A DNA stretch of 60,000 bases from Owenia fusiformis (lineage: Eukaryota; Annelida; Polychaeta; Sabellida; Oweniidae). A program made the position numbers and the translations under genes. The first letter of the stretch is position 1, and each line of letters opens with the position of its first letter. Below the pieces are notes generated by a model that did not search any database, was not told the DNA's origin, and saw nothing but the letters and a program-made list of their open reading frames with translations. Positions 46,901 to 56,687 of the stretch are shown here, piece by piece. Location of the stretch: assembly GCA_903813345.2 (NCBI GenBank), contig CAIIXF020000005.1:14141375-14201374 (forward strand), in the 5' to 3' direction.

Positions 46901-47076
46901 TTAAAATAAATGTCTTCCAGCCATTTCCCACAAATCTATCAGGCGTTCTTGATGTCAGCAACATTAGGTGATGATGTCAAGGCATTAAAAAAGATGGTGC
47001 TGCACAATCCTGTCATTCTCAAACTGGAGGAATCTCAACTTCCAGAAACTGCCCAATTAACGCAATACCATATAAA
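34930..47076 (+). CDS. DDX56: DDX56-type nucleolar DEAD-box helicase (5' six exons)
   Basis: Exons 34930-34989, 38992-39153, 41732-41812, 45957-46030, 46448-46618 and 46921-47076 join in phase to 234 codons plus 2 nt. Visible motifs: Q motif ([20 protein letters not shown]), I ARTGSGKT (51-58), Ia TPSKEL (87-92), Ib GTPAR (138-142), II DEAD (164-167), III SAT (195-197). The distinctive LFSFG-like [14 protein letters not shown] after DEAD and [28 protein letters not shown] match DDX56, a nucleolar helicase for large-subunit ribosome assembly. The family is about 550 residues; only the first RecA-like domain is here. The last exon ends at a good GTAAGT donor, so the gene continues, but I find no RecA2 exon in the next 13 kb. 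Intron 3 holds a GT31 gene; intron 2 holds a TTAA transposon. Confidence 0.88.
35330..35880. repeat. About 40-bp minisatellite in DDX56 intron 1
   Basis: Diverged units of the type GCAAGGCCTGGCATGACCGT GACAATGTAATATAGTATT, roughly 39-60 bp apart. An inverted fragment (CAGCATTGTCACGGTTATAC) lies at 36162-36181. Confidence 0.85.
36286..36688. mobile_element. 403-bp fold-back element
   Basis: TGGACAGCTGAATAATAGTG at the left pairs with CACTATTATTTAGCTGTCCA at the right, and CTTACTTTTG with CAAAAGTAAG further in. Long imperfect palindrome, non-coding, in DDX56 intron 1. Confidence 0.75.
36972..37837. mobile_element. Fold-back element with poly-G/poly-C ends
   Basis: A run of 17 G at the left and 11 C at the right bracket inverted pairs: GATTGTGGTCGTACGCCCGT with its inverse at about 37490-37515, and GGGTTTATCGGCAGAAC with GTTCTGCCGATAAACCC. 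The third section is loose GGGTC repeats. Non-coding. Confidence 0.75.
37838..38991. other. DDX56: DDX56 intron 1, remainder
   Basis: AT-rich intronic sequence; no repeat or gene recognised. Confidence 0.5.
38992..39153 (+). CDS. DDX56: DDX56 exon 2 (Q motif and Walker A)
   Basis: 162 nt between CTTCCAG and GTTTGA, 54 codons in phase 0. Contains the Q motif and ARTGSGKT nucleotide-binding loop. Confidence 0.93.
39247..41543. mobile_element. 2.3-kb non-autonomous element with TTAA ends
   Basis: Left TTAAGGATATACCAGTGTAA (then CC) and right inverse ending ATATCCTTAA are a perfect 22-bp inverted pair including TTAA. TTAA target duplication is the hallmark of piggyBac-type insertion, though the terminal bases after TTAA (GGATAT) are not those of classic piggyBac. 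No transposase frame is present. It lies in DDX56 intron 2 and is itself interrupted by 40833-41316. Confidence 0.75.
40833..41316. mobile_element. 484-bp TIR element nested in the TTAA element
   Basis: Perfect 20-bp inverted ends TACCGGATTTTCTCGCATAT. Interior has TACGCCCATGGGCC-type blocks and an internal direct repeat (GTTACTTTGTTTCAACATTA twice, about 67 bp apart). TA-flanked. Non-coding. Confidence 0.88.
41732..41812 (+). CDS. DDX56: DDX56 exon 3 (motif Ia)
   Basis: 81 nt between TTAATAG and GTATGG, phase 0. Reads [18 protein letters not shown], then CNQAYKNIQ. Confidence 0.88.
41941..42200. repeat. About 20-bp minisatellite
   Basis: Units like GGTGAGGCAAATTTAAATA, about 12 copies, diverged at the left end. 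In DDX56 intron 3. Confidence 0.88.
43597..43622. repeat. Perfect 26-bp palindrome
   Basis: GCGGGTGATATA followed by its exact inverse. Lies 60 bp past the end of the GT31 gene; could form a hairpin in RNA or a cruciform. Whether it ends transcription is unknown. Confidence 0.8.
43681..44907 (-). CDS. GT31 beta-1,3-galactosyltransferase-like protein
   Basis: One uninterrupted 408-residue frame. A type II Golgi layout: short basic N terminus, membrane anchor at about residues 11-31, stem to about 110, then the catalytic domain. Motifs: [20 protein letters not shown] (140-158; the R-R-x-x-I-R-x-TW block), VMKTDDDMW (230-238; DxD metal/UDP-sugar site), CSGAGYMMS (304-312) and FLEDVYVSL (320-328). 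These define glycosyltransferase family 31 (beta-1,3-GalT/GlcNAcT). Several N-glycosylation sites. Donor and acceptor sugars cannot be told. It lies inside DDX56 intron 3 on the opposite strand, without introns, as is common in this family or after retroposition. Confidence 0.9.
   Translation of the reverse strand: MDLNCKTIKLTLFVSLTIYMILFGYFLYPLLNITVSYKNIISPVTKRLAFGQKIQTFSKGKKALTFIEDLDEKCEDFHKESIELKKCSDTVHEKYGHHTKNYTLPTIRQDRCHCCFPKLSYIFNSNKVCAGAQPIEIVIFITSTYNRRTRRDILRQTWASHEAEKLYNTRHVFLFGMSKNKTVNYLIKKENNEFQDMVQGDFLDSYRNLTYKTIFGIRWAVQFCPNAKFVMKTDDDMWVNTRHLVANMSQWETKNSTNHLIGNCKYKDYPHRWKTSKWYVTKEEYPHTLYPGLCSGAGYMMSQNLSREIARISRNIPYFFLEDVYVSLCIEALGAPYGLYNISRFADARPIRYKSCEIHGQYTAHNVPGYQMLNEWKNTTNCLKHFLKLSQNSRFLGLYNRTWKYKND
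44908..45956. other. DDX56 intron 3 remainder; GT31 upstream flank
   Basis: Must contain the GT31 promoter, not recognisable by eye. About 45650-45840 is a low-complexity GGGCCC/AAAATTTT repeat like that at 12170-12480. Confidence 0.45.
45957..46030 (+). CDS. DDX56: DDX56 exon 4
   Basis: 74 nt between TTCTAG and GTAAGT, phase 0 to 2. Reads [24 protein letters not shown]. Confidence 0.87.
46448..46618 (+). CDS. DDX56: DDX56 exon 5 (motifs Ib and DEAD)
   Basis: 171 nt between AAATAG and GTAAGT, phase 2 to 2. Contains [11 protein letters not shown] and [15 protein letters not shown]. Confidence 0.93.
46921..47076 (+). CDS. DDX56: DDX56 exon 6 (motif III)
   Basis: 156 nt between TCTTCCAG and GTAAGT, phase 2 to 2. 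Contains [20 protein letters not shown] and [14 protein letters not shown]. Last exon found in the window. Confidence 0.92.
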
Positions 47077-47310
47077 GTAAGTACATCTGTACTCTTGCTT
47101 AACCCTAATTATCCCACCGAACAAAGTTTGAGAGGGATATAGGAAAGCTGTGCCACTGATCTTTGAAATGGCGTCTTCTTTTTATATATTTTTTTTATAT
47201 ATATATATATATATAATAAAATTTAAATAAAAACACAAGATGACTTCATTTCGTTGCAACTAGTTTCTTCAAATCTTCAGGCAACTGACAGATAATCGCA
47301 GGATGACGTA

Positions 47311-50300
47311 ATTATAATTAGACTCCAGATTGAAAATCTGGAGTCTATTGTTTTTGCCTGTTTTCTTTATTAGACTCCAGATGAAAATCTGGAGTCTATT
47401 GCTTTCGTCAGTTTTCTTTATTATTATTCTTTCAGAATCTTCCTCCTTCCCAGATTTCTCACCAACTAAAAGAATTTACTTTAAGCTGCTTACATGATTA
47501 ACTAGGGAATGTATCTGGGATGATGGGAAATTAGGTCAAATTTTTATCTAGGTCAAAGGTCAAGAACTAGGTCAAATCCAGTACTTTGTCACTTTTTCCC
47601 ATTATCTCGGTCGTCCTTCAATATTTTTGATCCTGGTTTTTTTCATTGTGTTCCTCATAAAAAAGTAGAAAACCTAGGGTCGATTTAGTTTTTTGGTATC
47701 TCAAACCGATTTCGAGATATCAGTGTCCGAAAACGAGGTCCAAAAAAAATTTCACCGAATCCAATGTCCAGGATATCAGTCTTATAGAAAATTTTCTCAG
47801 GATTCCGAATCTGAAAACCAAATTTCGATCTGACTTCCGGTTCAGAAGTTATGGCGTTTTGAAAATTCAAAAATCGCTAAATTTGGTGCCCCATGTTAAT
47901 TCAATGGGAAAAAATATTTTTTTGAAGTGTAAAATACGAGATATAGACTAAGCACAGCTAAACATAATGGAAGCCCATAAAAGAAAGGGACCACAAGACC
48001 TTCTTTTCATAAAAATTTGGACACCAAAATGCCTAGGTCAAAATCTAGGTCAAATTCAATGTTTTTCCTTATTTTTGCGATTCTGACACTACAGATTAAT
48101 TATATTCTTCGAAAATTTGTATACATGTAGCCAAGAGTGTGCTAATAGTGTTAGCCTTTTGCCGTCAGAAAGTATTTTGACCCACTTTTGAGATATGGTG
48201 TCCGAAAAGTAGGTCAAACTAAAAAGTTCTCCAAATTTAACGTATAAGTTATGAATTAAGGGTAGAATTTTCTCAGGAATCCAAATCTGCAAACCAAATT
48301 TCAATCCGACTTTTGGTTTGGAATTTATGTCGTTTTGATAGCTCAAAAATCGCTAAATTTGGTGCCCCATGTTATGGCAATGGGAAAAAAGATTTTTTTG
48401 AAGTGTAAAATACAAGATATAGACTGAGTACAGCTTAATATAATGAAAGCCTATTAAAGAAGGGGACCTCGAAGGCTACTTTGCTCCAAAATTTGGACAC
48501 CAAAATGCCTAGGTCAAAATCTAGGTCAAATTTATAGTTTTGCCTTATTTTTTCGATTCTGACACTATATTTAAATGATTTGCTTTAAAATTTTGTATAC
48601 AGGTAGCAAAAAGTATGCTAATAGTGTTAGCTTTTTGCCGTCAGAAAGTATTTTGACCCACTTTTGAGATATGGTGTCCAAAAAGTAGGCCAAAGTAAAA
48701 AGTTTTCCAAATTTAACGTATGAGTTATGAATTAAGGGTAGAATTTTCTCAGAAATCTAGATCTGCAAACCAAATTTCGATCCGACTACTTGTTCTGAAG
48801 TTATGGTGTTTTGAGATCTCAAAAATCGCTAAATTTGGTGCCCCATGTTAAATCAATGGGACCGAATAATTTTTTGAAGTGTAAAAATACGAGATAAAGA
48901 ATTAGTACAGCTAAACATAATGAAAGCCCTCAAAAGCTACTTTCCTTCAAAGTTTGGACACCAAAATACCTAGTTCAAAATCTAGGTCAAATTCATATTT
49001 TTTTTTATTTTGCGATTCTGACACTACACTTCAATGATATTCTCCGAAATTTTGTATACTTGTAGCAAAGAGTGTGCTAATAATGAAACATTTTGCCGTC
49101 AATAAGTTTTTTGACCCACTTTTGAGATATGGTGTCCGAAATGTAGGTCAAAATAAAAAATCTCCAATTTTAAAGTATGAGTTATGAATTAGGGGTAGAA
49201 TTTCCTCAGGAATCCAGATCTGAAATTAAAATTGCAATCCGACCCCCGGTTTAGATTCTACGCCATTTTGAAGTTTGAAATTCGCACTTGTCAGTATTCA
49301 CGATGCAGATTGATCAAATATACTTTCAAAAATTCCTGCATACCCTACTTTACCTCTCTACCTACTCAGCTACTTATTTGACTACTTACTCAATTACTTA
49401 ATTAGTTATTACTTACTTAGCAACTTACTCAGCTACTAACTCAGGTACTTACTCAGCTACTTACTCAGCTACCTACTCAGCTTTTTACTCAGTTACTTAC
49501 TCAGCTACTTACTCAACTTCTACTAAGGTACTTACTCAGCTAATTACTCAGTTACTTACTCAGCTCTTTACTGATCTATCTAGGTCAAATAAATCTGGAG
49601 TCTTAAATTGAACTTGTTCAATTTCACAAATCTAGTTATTTTTCTTCCTCCTCACCAAATTTCTCGTCAACTATAACAGCTTCATTAATCCAACTTACAT
49701 GGTTAACTAAAGACTGAAACCGGCTTTCTGGGAAATTAGGTCAAATTTTTATCTAGGACAAAGGTCAAGAACTAGGTCAAATCTTACATTTTCAACATTC
49801 TTCATCATATCTTCGTCAATATTCTTCGTAACTCCTTCATCTTTTTTTCATCGTGTAGCTTAGAAAAAGGCGAATCAAAGATATGACATCAGAATTTTGA
49901 TTCCTCTTACCGATTTTGAGATATGGCGTCCGAAATGTAGGTCATGCCTGAACATGCTCCAAATCGAATGTGTGAGCTATGAAAAAGATGTAGAATTTTC
50001 TCAGGAATCCAAATCTGCAAACCAAATTTGGATCAGACTTCCGGTTCGGAAGTTATGGTGTTTTGAAAACTCAAAAATCGCTAAATTTGGTGCCTATGTT
50101 AAGTCAATGGGAAAAAAGACTTTTTCGAAGTGTAAAATACAGGATATAGACTGAGTACAGCTTAACATAATGAATGCTTATAAAAGAAGGGGACCTCAAA
50201 AGCTACATAGCTTCAAAATTTGGACACCAAAATGCCTAGGTCAAAATCTAGGTCAAATTCATAGTTTTTCCTTATTTTTACGATTCTGACACTACACTTT

Positions 50301-51333
50301 AATAATTTACTTCAAAATTTTGTATACAGGTAGCAAAGAGTGTGCTAATAGTGTTAGCCTTTTGCCGTCAGAAAGTATTTTGACCCACTTTTGAGATATG
50401 GTGTCCGAAAAGTAGGTCAAAATAAAAAGTTCTCCAGATTCAACGTATGAGTTATGAATTAAGGGTAGAATTTTCTCAGGAATCTGAATCTGCAAACCAA
50501 ATTTCAATCCGACTCCCGGTTCGGAAGTTATGGCGTGTCCAAAAAGTAGGTCAAAATAAAAAAATTCCAAATTTAACGTATGAGTTATGAAATGAAGTTA
50601 TTACCAAATTTCGATCCGACTTCCGGTTCGAAAGTTATGGCGTTTTGAAAGCTCAAAAATCGCTAAATTTGGTGCCCCATGTTATGTCAATGAGAAAAAG
50701 GATTTTTTGAAGTGTAAAATACCAGATATAGACTGAGTACAGCTTAATATTCTGAAAGCCTATAAAAGGAGGGGACCTCGAAGGCTATCTAGCTTTAAAA
50801 TTTGGACGCAAAAATGCCTTGGTCAAGATCTAGGTCAAATTCATAGTTAATCCTTATTTTTGCGATTCTGACATTACACTTTAAGGATTTGGTTCAAAAT
50901 TTTGTATACAGGTAGCAAAGAGTGTGCTTATAGTGTTAGCCTTCTGCCGTCAGAAAGTTTTTTGACCCACTTTTGAGATATGGTGTCCGAAATGTAGGTC
51001 AAAATAAAAAATTCTCCAAATTTAACGTATGAGTTATGAATTAAGGGTAGGATTTTCTCAGAAATCAGAATCTTTAAACCAAATTTCAATCTAACTTCTG
51101 GTTAGATAGTTATAGCGGTTTGACGTCTCGAAAAGTCGATATGATGATATCCCCATGTTAAGCCAATAGAGTCGAAGATAGCCTTCTTAAAAGTTGTCTA
51201 AATGTCTATATTCTAGCTGACTCAGCTTATTCTGAATGACTCAGCTTACAAGTTCTGGATGACTCAGCTTAAAAAAAGTTTTAAATCTGGAGTCTTAAAT
51301 TGAACTTGTTCAATTTACATGTCTAGTTATAAT
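47311..51333. repeat. 4-kb block of about 475-bp satellite units with TIR-like ends
   Basis: Bounded by ATTATAATTAGAC and its near inverse GTCTAGTTATAAT. Starts with two AGACTCCAGA/TCTGGAGTCT hairpins. Units carry AAAAATCGCTAAATTTGGTG at about 47870, 48347, 48823, 50074 and 50655, plus CCTAGGTCAAAATCTAGGTC. An internal end (AAATCTGGAGTCTTAAATTG) recurs at about 49595 and 51285, so two elements may be fused. The open frames inside are repeat artefacts. Confidence 0.75.
49360..49575. repeat. 12-bp minisatellite TACTTACTCAGC
   Basis: About 16 imperfect copies of TACTTACTCAGC between the two halves of the satellite block. Confidence 0.88.
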
Positions 51334-51417
51334 TAATGTCGTCATAAAATATATACCTGTGCAGGTATAATTATTATTTATGTATGACGTCATTAATTTT
51401 ACATAAGAACCAATGTT

Positions 51418-51924
51418 TCATTTTGTTGACTGACAACGAGAGAGGGATTTTTTATTTAATTTAGGTTTAAATATATTAATAAAATGTTCCTCGTATTTCA
51501 GTCTAAGTGTTAAATCGTCCTTGTGTATTTGAAAAAATGGTAAGATTTTAAATTTTATATCCATTTTTTGAGCACAGTTAGCGATATGATCGCTCACAGG
51601 CAGCATTCTGACAGTTTCATCATTAATGTGCTGTCTGTGGACTCTGACACGGTTTCTAAGTGTATCTCCCGTTTGTCCAATATATATTTCATCACATCCT
51701 AGACATATCAACGCATACAGTACATTGCTAGAATCGCATGTCATGTGGTTTTTAGGAGCTATTATTTTCTCTTTATAAGAGAAATGTCCTTCTTGAAGTA
51801 GATGAATACAGCAGCCGCATCTCTTGTTTTTACAATTTTCAACCATGTTCTTATCATTGGTGGAAAATTGCGAGGATGTAACCAATGATTTTATGTTTTG
51901 TGGTTGTCGTCTGCTGTTTATCAT
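51418..51924 (-). mobile_element. Penelope-like element fragment with GIY-YIG nuclease
   Basis: 168 open codons. A Cys-rich stretch (CKNKRCGCC) is followed by NVLYALICLGCDEIYIGQTG, then LRNRVRVHRQHI, H-x-C (DHIANC), and E-x3-I-x2-F-KPKLN. This is the GIY-YIG endonuclease that follows the reverse transcriptase in Penelope-like retroelements; Arg, His and Glu positions of the nuclease are present. The RT domain is missing upstream (51925-52150 is AT-rich), so it is a 5'-truncated copy, the usual state for this class. Confidence 0.85.
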
Positions 51925-52157
51925 ATTTTTATTTATATATGTACATGTGTGTAAATTTCACTTAGGGATCTTGTATTGACTGAATTTTAAAATCAGGATT
52001 ATTATTTCTATTTACATCTAGTCTCTTGCAATTTAAAACAGACTTTTAAGATGTACATTTCTAGCAATCTATTTTTTTTTAATAATGCATAATTTTTAAT
52101 AATAATTTTTAATTTTTTAATAATAATAATAATAATGCAAAAAAAAAATTGCAATTT

Positions 52158-53359
52158 CTATATTACTTTATTGCTTGGTTTTATCTTTATGTCCATTGCT
52201 TTGAAGGAGTATTTGCTATTATACTTAGTTCCATCCATCCACTTTGGCCAACCACTACCCTATGTCATGCACAAATATGACCCTGGACATGTGGTACCAT
52301 GAATATATGGGCCAAACCGATTAGATGCTAAACATCGCCCAAACCATCCCGGACCTTTGTACTCAATAGCACAGTTGCAATCACCACAACTATCATTGTC
52401 TCGGTCCTTAGTTGTGAAGGCCAGGTCAAGTCCATTTGAATTCGTCATTGTGCCTTTAGTTGCAGGCCATTTGTATGTGAGTCGGTATCCACTAGCTTCA
52501 TCACCGATATTGACATTTTCATAATCAATATACCGAGTTTCTGGTTCCCAACTAGTGAATGATGTTCTCATGTCATATTCCCCCTGGGTAAGCACTGATC
52601 TTATATTTTCAAATCCAAGGAAATGTTCCCCTTCCAATGAGCCAAATCCATCTTTGAAATCTTGCCAGTTTTTGTTAAAGTCAACTGAACCATCTTTTCT
52701 TACTGTTATATAGAGCCAGCCATCTTCACATTTGGCTTCAAATTCCTGTCCACTCTCTGTTGTTATATTAGTCACTCCATCAGACAGTTCACTGCAGTCT
52801 TTTGACAATCCATCATGCTGTTTGGTTGTACTGGATGTTGGTCCTGTATGTGTTGATTCCACTTTGATATCTAGAGAAATAAGAACTCTTTGAACATTTA
52901 GATAATCCACTTTTGAAAAGTGTTATTCAATTGTAAAAGTCAAAATTCATCATTTGGTGCTCTCACCTAATGATAAATAAAATAGTTATACAGAACAATG
53001 TGGTCATGATTAGATTAACCTTTAAGGCTTATCAATTTTGAAAAGAAATCAGGTGTACCTTTAATAGAGTTAAGTATACTCGTCATTCCATCTTTAAGAG
53101 CAGTTATTTCCTTTTTGAGTTCATTTTGGATTGTGACCAAATCATTTTTAAATGTGGCCAAATCATTTTTCAATGCAGCAATGTCATGTTTAAGTGTCTG
53201 CTCCAAAGCATCAAAATTGGATTTTTGTTCTTCCATCATTTGGACGATATCAGCTCTTTTACATAGCATAATCTTGGACTTTTGACAGGTGTCAGAGGTC
53301 TCATTATACTCCAGGTATGAGCCAAATATAATTAGAAAAAGAAATCCCAAATGACGCAT
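52158..53359 (-). CDS. Secreted coiled-coil fibrinogen-related protein, copy 1 (nonsense-truncated)
   Basis: Exons 53059-53359 and 52260-52870 join in phase 1, giving 303 residues to a TAG at 52260-52262. Copies 2 and 3 have TGG (Trp) at that codon, and the remaining 34 codons here still read open to the original stop at 52158. Layout: signal peptide (MRHLGFLFLIIFGSYL), two Cys, a heptad coiled coil (about 37-98), a Thr-rich linker, then a fibrinogen C-terminal domain (DCSEL; GSVDFNKNWQDFKDGFGSLE; GYRLTYKW; FTTKDRDND calcium-loop motif; GPGWFGRC). Such FReD proteins are invertebrate recognition lectins. Loss of the last 34 residues removes the end of the domain, so this copy is probably inactive or unstable. 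Confidence 0.85.
52260..52870 (-). CDS. FReD copy 1 exon 2
   Basis: Acceptor TTTCTCTAG; phase 1 entry; ends at the premature TAG. Homologous sequence continues to 52158. Confidence 0.83.
53059..53359 (-). CDS. FReD copy 1 exon 1 (signal peptide, coiled coil)
   Basis: 301 nt, ends TTAAAG with GTACAC donor. Repeated KNDLATFKNDLVTIQNELKK heptads. Confidence 0.85.
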
Positions 53360-54823
53360 TTTTGTACTTTATCCTTGCTGTTGTTCTAATTTATTTTATG
53401 TTCTGTCACATATGAATTTATTATTCCATGAATCGCATTATTAGAATTGTACATATTTGCATGTAACCTCAGGGATTGTCTCATATCTCTAAATTTATTG
53501 TATATTTATTGTATTCTACATCTTTCATCCATATTAAAGCCCCTATTATATACTCTCAATTCTGCTTTATTGGGTATCATATCAGTACATTCTTGTCATT
53601 CACATTCATGAAAACTCAATTGGACTTGCTATGGAGTTGCTGTTTTTAATTTGCCTTTTACTGTGATTTCTAGCATTGGATTTTACGTCATTCCTTATCC
53701 ATTAAACAATTATTACATTCAGCTCTTGTTGATGAGGAATTGTTCATATTAATGTAAATTAAATAAAAATGTTGGTGATCATAACAATATGTCACAACAT
53801 ATGGTGGAGACAATAAGACTTGTGATGGTGACATAACAACGATATACCACCATTATCAATGTTAAAATTAAAATGGCGCACCTCCCATCTATGATCAATG
53901 TCACTTCTTCAATATGCAGTTGCCCGGAAAGTGAGGGGTCGTGGGTTCGATCCCTACTGGGGTTGACTGACTTTTTCACATCAGCCCTTAGCAAAGGATT
54001 TCATCCTGTGTTTTCATTAACTTCTTCAACATGCAGTTTCCAAATGGTGTTCTGCAGTTCTATTGCTGTGTTACCTGACCTGAATCAGCGTCATGGTAGT
54101 GAAACTGGTAACTACCTACTGGGATCTGGGTAAATCTTATACTCATACCATATTTCTGTTTCATCAGGTACATGGCTGAGAAGAAAATGAGATATGATAT
54201 CACATATCATCATTTAATATGATGATCCACATCGATATTCAAAAATCCTTGAAATGACTTAACCCTTATTGTTTGCTACAACTTCAACAAATTGATTGAT
54301 TGAGCTACAATAAATCGGGTGTCCAAAAAGGTGAGACACTTTTTGACAAGTAATTTCTCAATTGATGAACCCCTTAATTCACTGAAAATTTGTGAAAAGA
54401 AGGCTGGGAATATTGTAAGCAAAAACAAAAATATAAAAAAGATCAAGTAGATTCGTATATTATCTGAGTACTAAGAAATTCACTATAGCATTTCAAAAGA
54501 TCCCATATCGGAGCAATGCAATTAGAACTTCATAGTGTTTGTACCAAAAAATGGGAAGCAATTTCGCAAGTAATTATTCAGCTATAGATAAGCCAAATTC
54601 TTTGAAAATTTTCTCGAGATACTTTGGGTAAAACATTGATCAAAACATCATAACAATGTGTTTTATTTGAAAACTAGCCAGTGGGAATTCAGACAAACGA
54701 AGGTGGTAAGCATTTCCTCTTCCCGGGACCATTGAGGTCTTTCCCAGGGGTCTTTCTGACCAGATTAGAAGGCAGGGCAGCCTTGGTTGACATTCAATAG
54801 CGTCAGCGGGACGATACCATTTG
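53360..54823. repeat. 5' flank of FReD copy 1, duplicated at 57227-58690
   Basis: Near-identical to the flank of copy 2. Includes GGTCGTGGGTTCGATCCCTA, a B-box-like tRNA-derived piece, at about 53938 (also at about 57823), and GGGTGTCCAAAAAGGTGAGA at about 54319. Promoters of the FReD genes are presumably in the part next to the start codons. Confidence 0.7.
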
Positions 54824-55401
54824 AAAGGAGTGGTATCGATATGGAGAAATTTTTGAACACACATTTCTCTTAAACCAGTCATAAAAAAATCTAAAAATTT
54901 AACACTCGTCAATTTAATGGTCATCTTTTGAATGGTAATAATGAGTGAAAGTGAAATGAAACATCTTTCCGAACCTCATTGGAACAAAACAACATAAAAA
55001 CAACATGTTTAGGTCTCTCAATATTGTAATTGTACTAAGGAGATTTTGGGCGATTTTGTTTTAATTTTTTGAATACTTTTTTAGAATCAACCAAAAATTC
55101 CTTTGTATAACTATATAATATTGAAAGGTCTAAAAACATGTTGAATATGCTATTTTGTTCCAACAAGGTTCGGAAAGACATTTTATGTCATTCTCAAGAA
55201 TTGGTAGAAAGGAGCAAAAACAATTGCACTAAAAAAACAAAAAATGTTATATAAAATATTTCTAAATATTTTTCGCATTAAATTGTCGTTTATCAGTCAA
55301 CATTACATAAAATACCATGTTTTTTTACAGAATGTTTTAAATGATTGGATTAAGAGAAAAACATTGTTGAATTCAGTTCTCCATATCGATACCACTCCTT
55401 T
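54824..55401. mobile_element. Second copy of the fold-back MITE
   Basis: Perfect 25-bp inverted ends beginning AAAGGAGTGGTATCGATATG. Interior pairs CTTTCCGAACCTCATTGGAA with TTCCAACAAGGTTCGGAAAG. The matching flank near 58700 lacks it, which gives an empty site. Same family as 10952-11668. Confidence 0.85.
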
Positions 55402-55971
55402 GTTTGAAGTATGCTTTTTATGTCATATGAAAAAAAATATTTTGGCTAATAATTTTTCACATTGGCTAATAATTTTAGCCTATCTAGACCCCCTGGCTAA
55501 TTTAGTAACTCTATTTGAATTGAAAACAGAGTCTGGTTGTAACTAATACCTACTTCATCATTATCCCCAGAACAAAGCTTCTATTAGAGATATAGAGAAG
55601 TTGTTCATCCATCTATCTATCTGTTTCTACATTCATTTGTCCAGCCGTACAACTGTCCTCAAATATCGGTTGATGGTTTTGGTACAAATTATATAAGCTG
55701 ATACTTTATGGGTCAAGAACGTGTGCTTGAGAAGAAATTTCCAAGCTATTTTCTGAATTCAAAATGTTAAGATACAGTAGTGATGTATCTGTTACCAAGC
55801 TAAAGACACAAGTTAAAAACTAATCTATCATTAATGTGTTTCTTTAAAAGCATGAAGTAATTGGGGCATTTTCAATGTGAATTGCAGTTTCAAACAAACT
55901 ACATTTACATCAATCTATATTTAATCTTGATCAATGCATAGTGATGTTACATATTCGTGATATTGCAATTT
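55402..55971. repeat. 3' flank of FReD copy 2, duplicated at 58715-59304
   Basis: Aligns closely with the segment before copy 3 (TTTGTTTGAAGTATGCTTTT, AGATATAGAGAAGTTGTTCA). No gene. Confidence 0.75.
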
Positions 55972-56687
55972 CTATTTTACTTTATTGCTTGGTTTTATCT
56001 TTATGTCCATTGCTTTGAAGGAGTATTTGCTATTATATTTACTTCCATCCATCCACTTTGGCCAACCACTACCCCATGTCATGCACAAATATGACCCTGG
56101 ACATGTGGTACCATGAATATATGGGCCAAACTGATTAGATGCCAAACAACCGCCAAACCATCCCGGGCTTTTGTACATCACTGCACAGTTATCATAACGA
56201 TATGCATCATTATCTCGATCCTTAGTTGTGAAGGCCAAGTTAAATCCATTTGGTGGATTCGTCATCGTACCTTTAGTTGCAGGCCATTTGTATGTGAGTC
56301 GGTATCCACTAGCTTCATCACTGATACTTACATTTTCATAATCGATATACCGAGTTTCTGGTTCCCAACTTGTGAATGATGTCCTCATGTCATATTCCCC
56401 CTGGGTAAGCACTGATCTTATATTTTCAAATCCAAGGAAATGTTCCCCTTCCAATGAGCCAAATCCATCTTTGAAATCTTGCCAGTTTTTGTGAAAGTCC
56501 ACTGAACCATCTTTTCTAATTGTTATATAGAGCCAGCCATCTTCACATTTGGCTTCAAATTCCCGTCCACTCTCTGTTGTTATATTAGTCACTCCATCAG
56601 ACAGTTCACTGCAGTCTTTTGACAGACCATCATGCTGTTCAGTTGTGCTGGCCTTTGGTTCTGTATGTGTTGATTCAACTTTGATAT
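55972..56687 (-). CDS. FReD copy 2 exon 2
   Basis: 716 nt after a CTCTAG acceptor, stop TAG at 55972-55974. Confidence 0.88.

Noticed and set aside
47685-50570. Several 60-87-codon frames in the satellite block
   Set aside because: They recur with the repeat unit in both orientations and show no protein-like conservation.
53873-54133. 86-codon frame, also at 57758-58018
   Set aside because: It lies in the duplicated flank containing a tRNA-derived repeat piece, with no domain; both copies are open because the duplication is recent.
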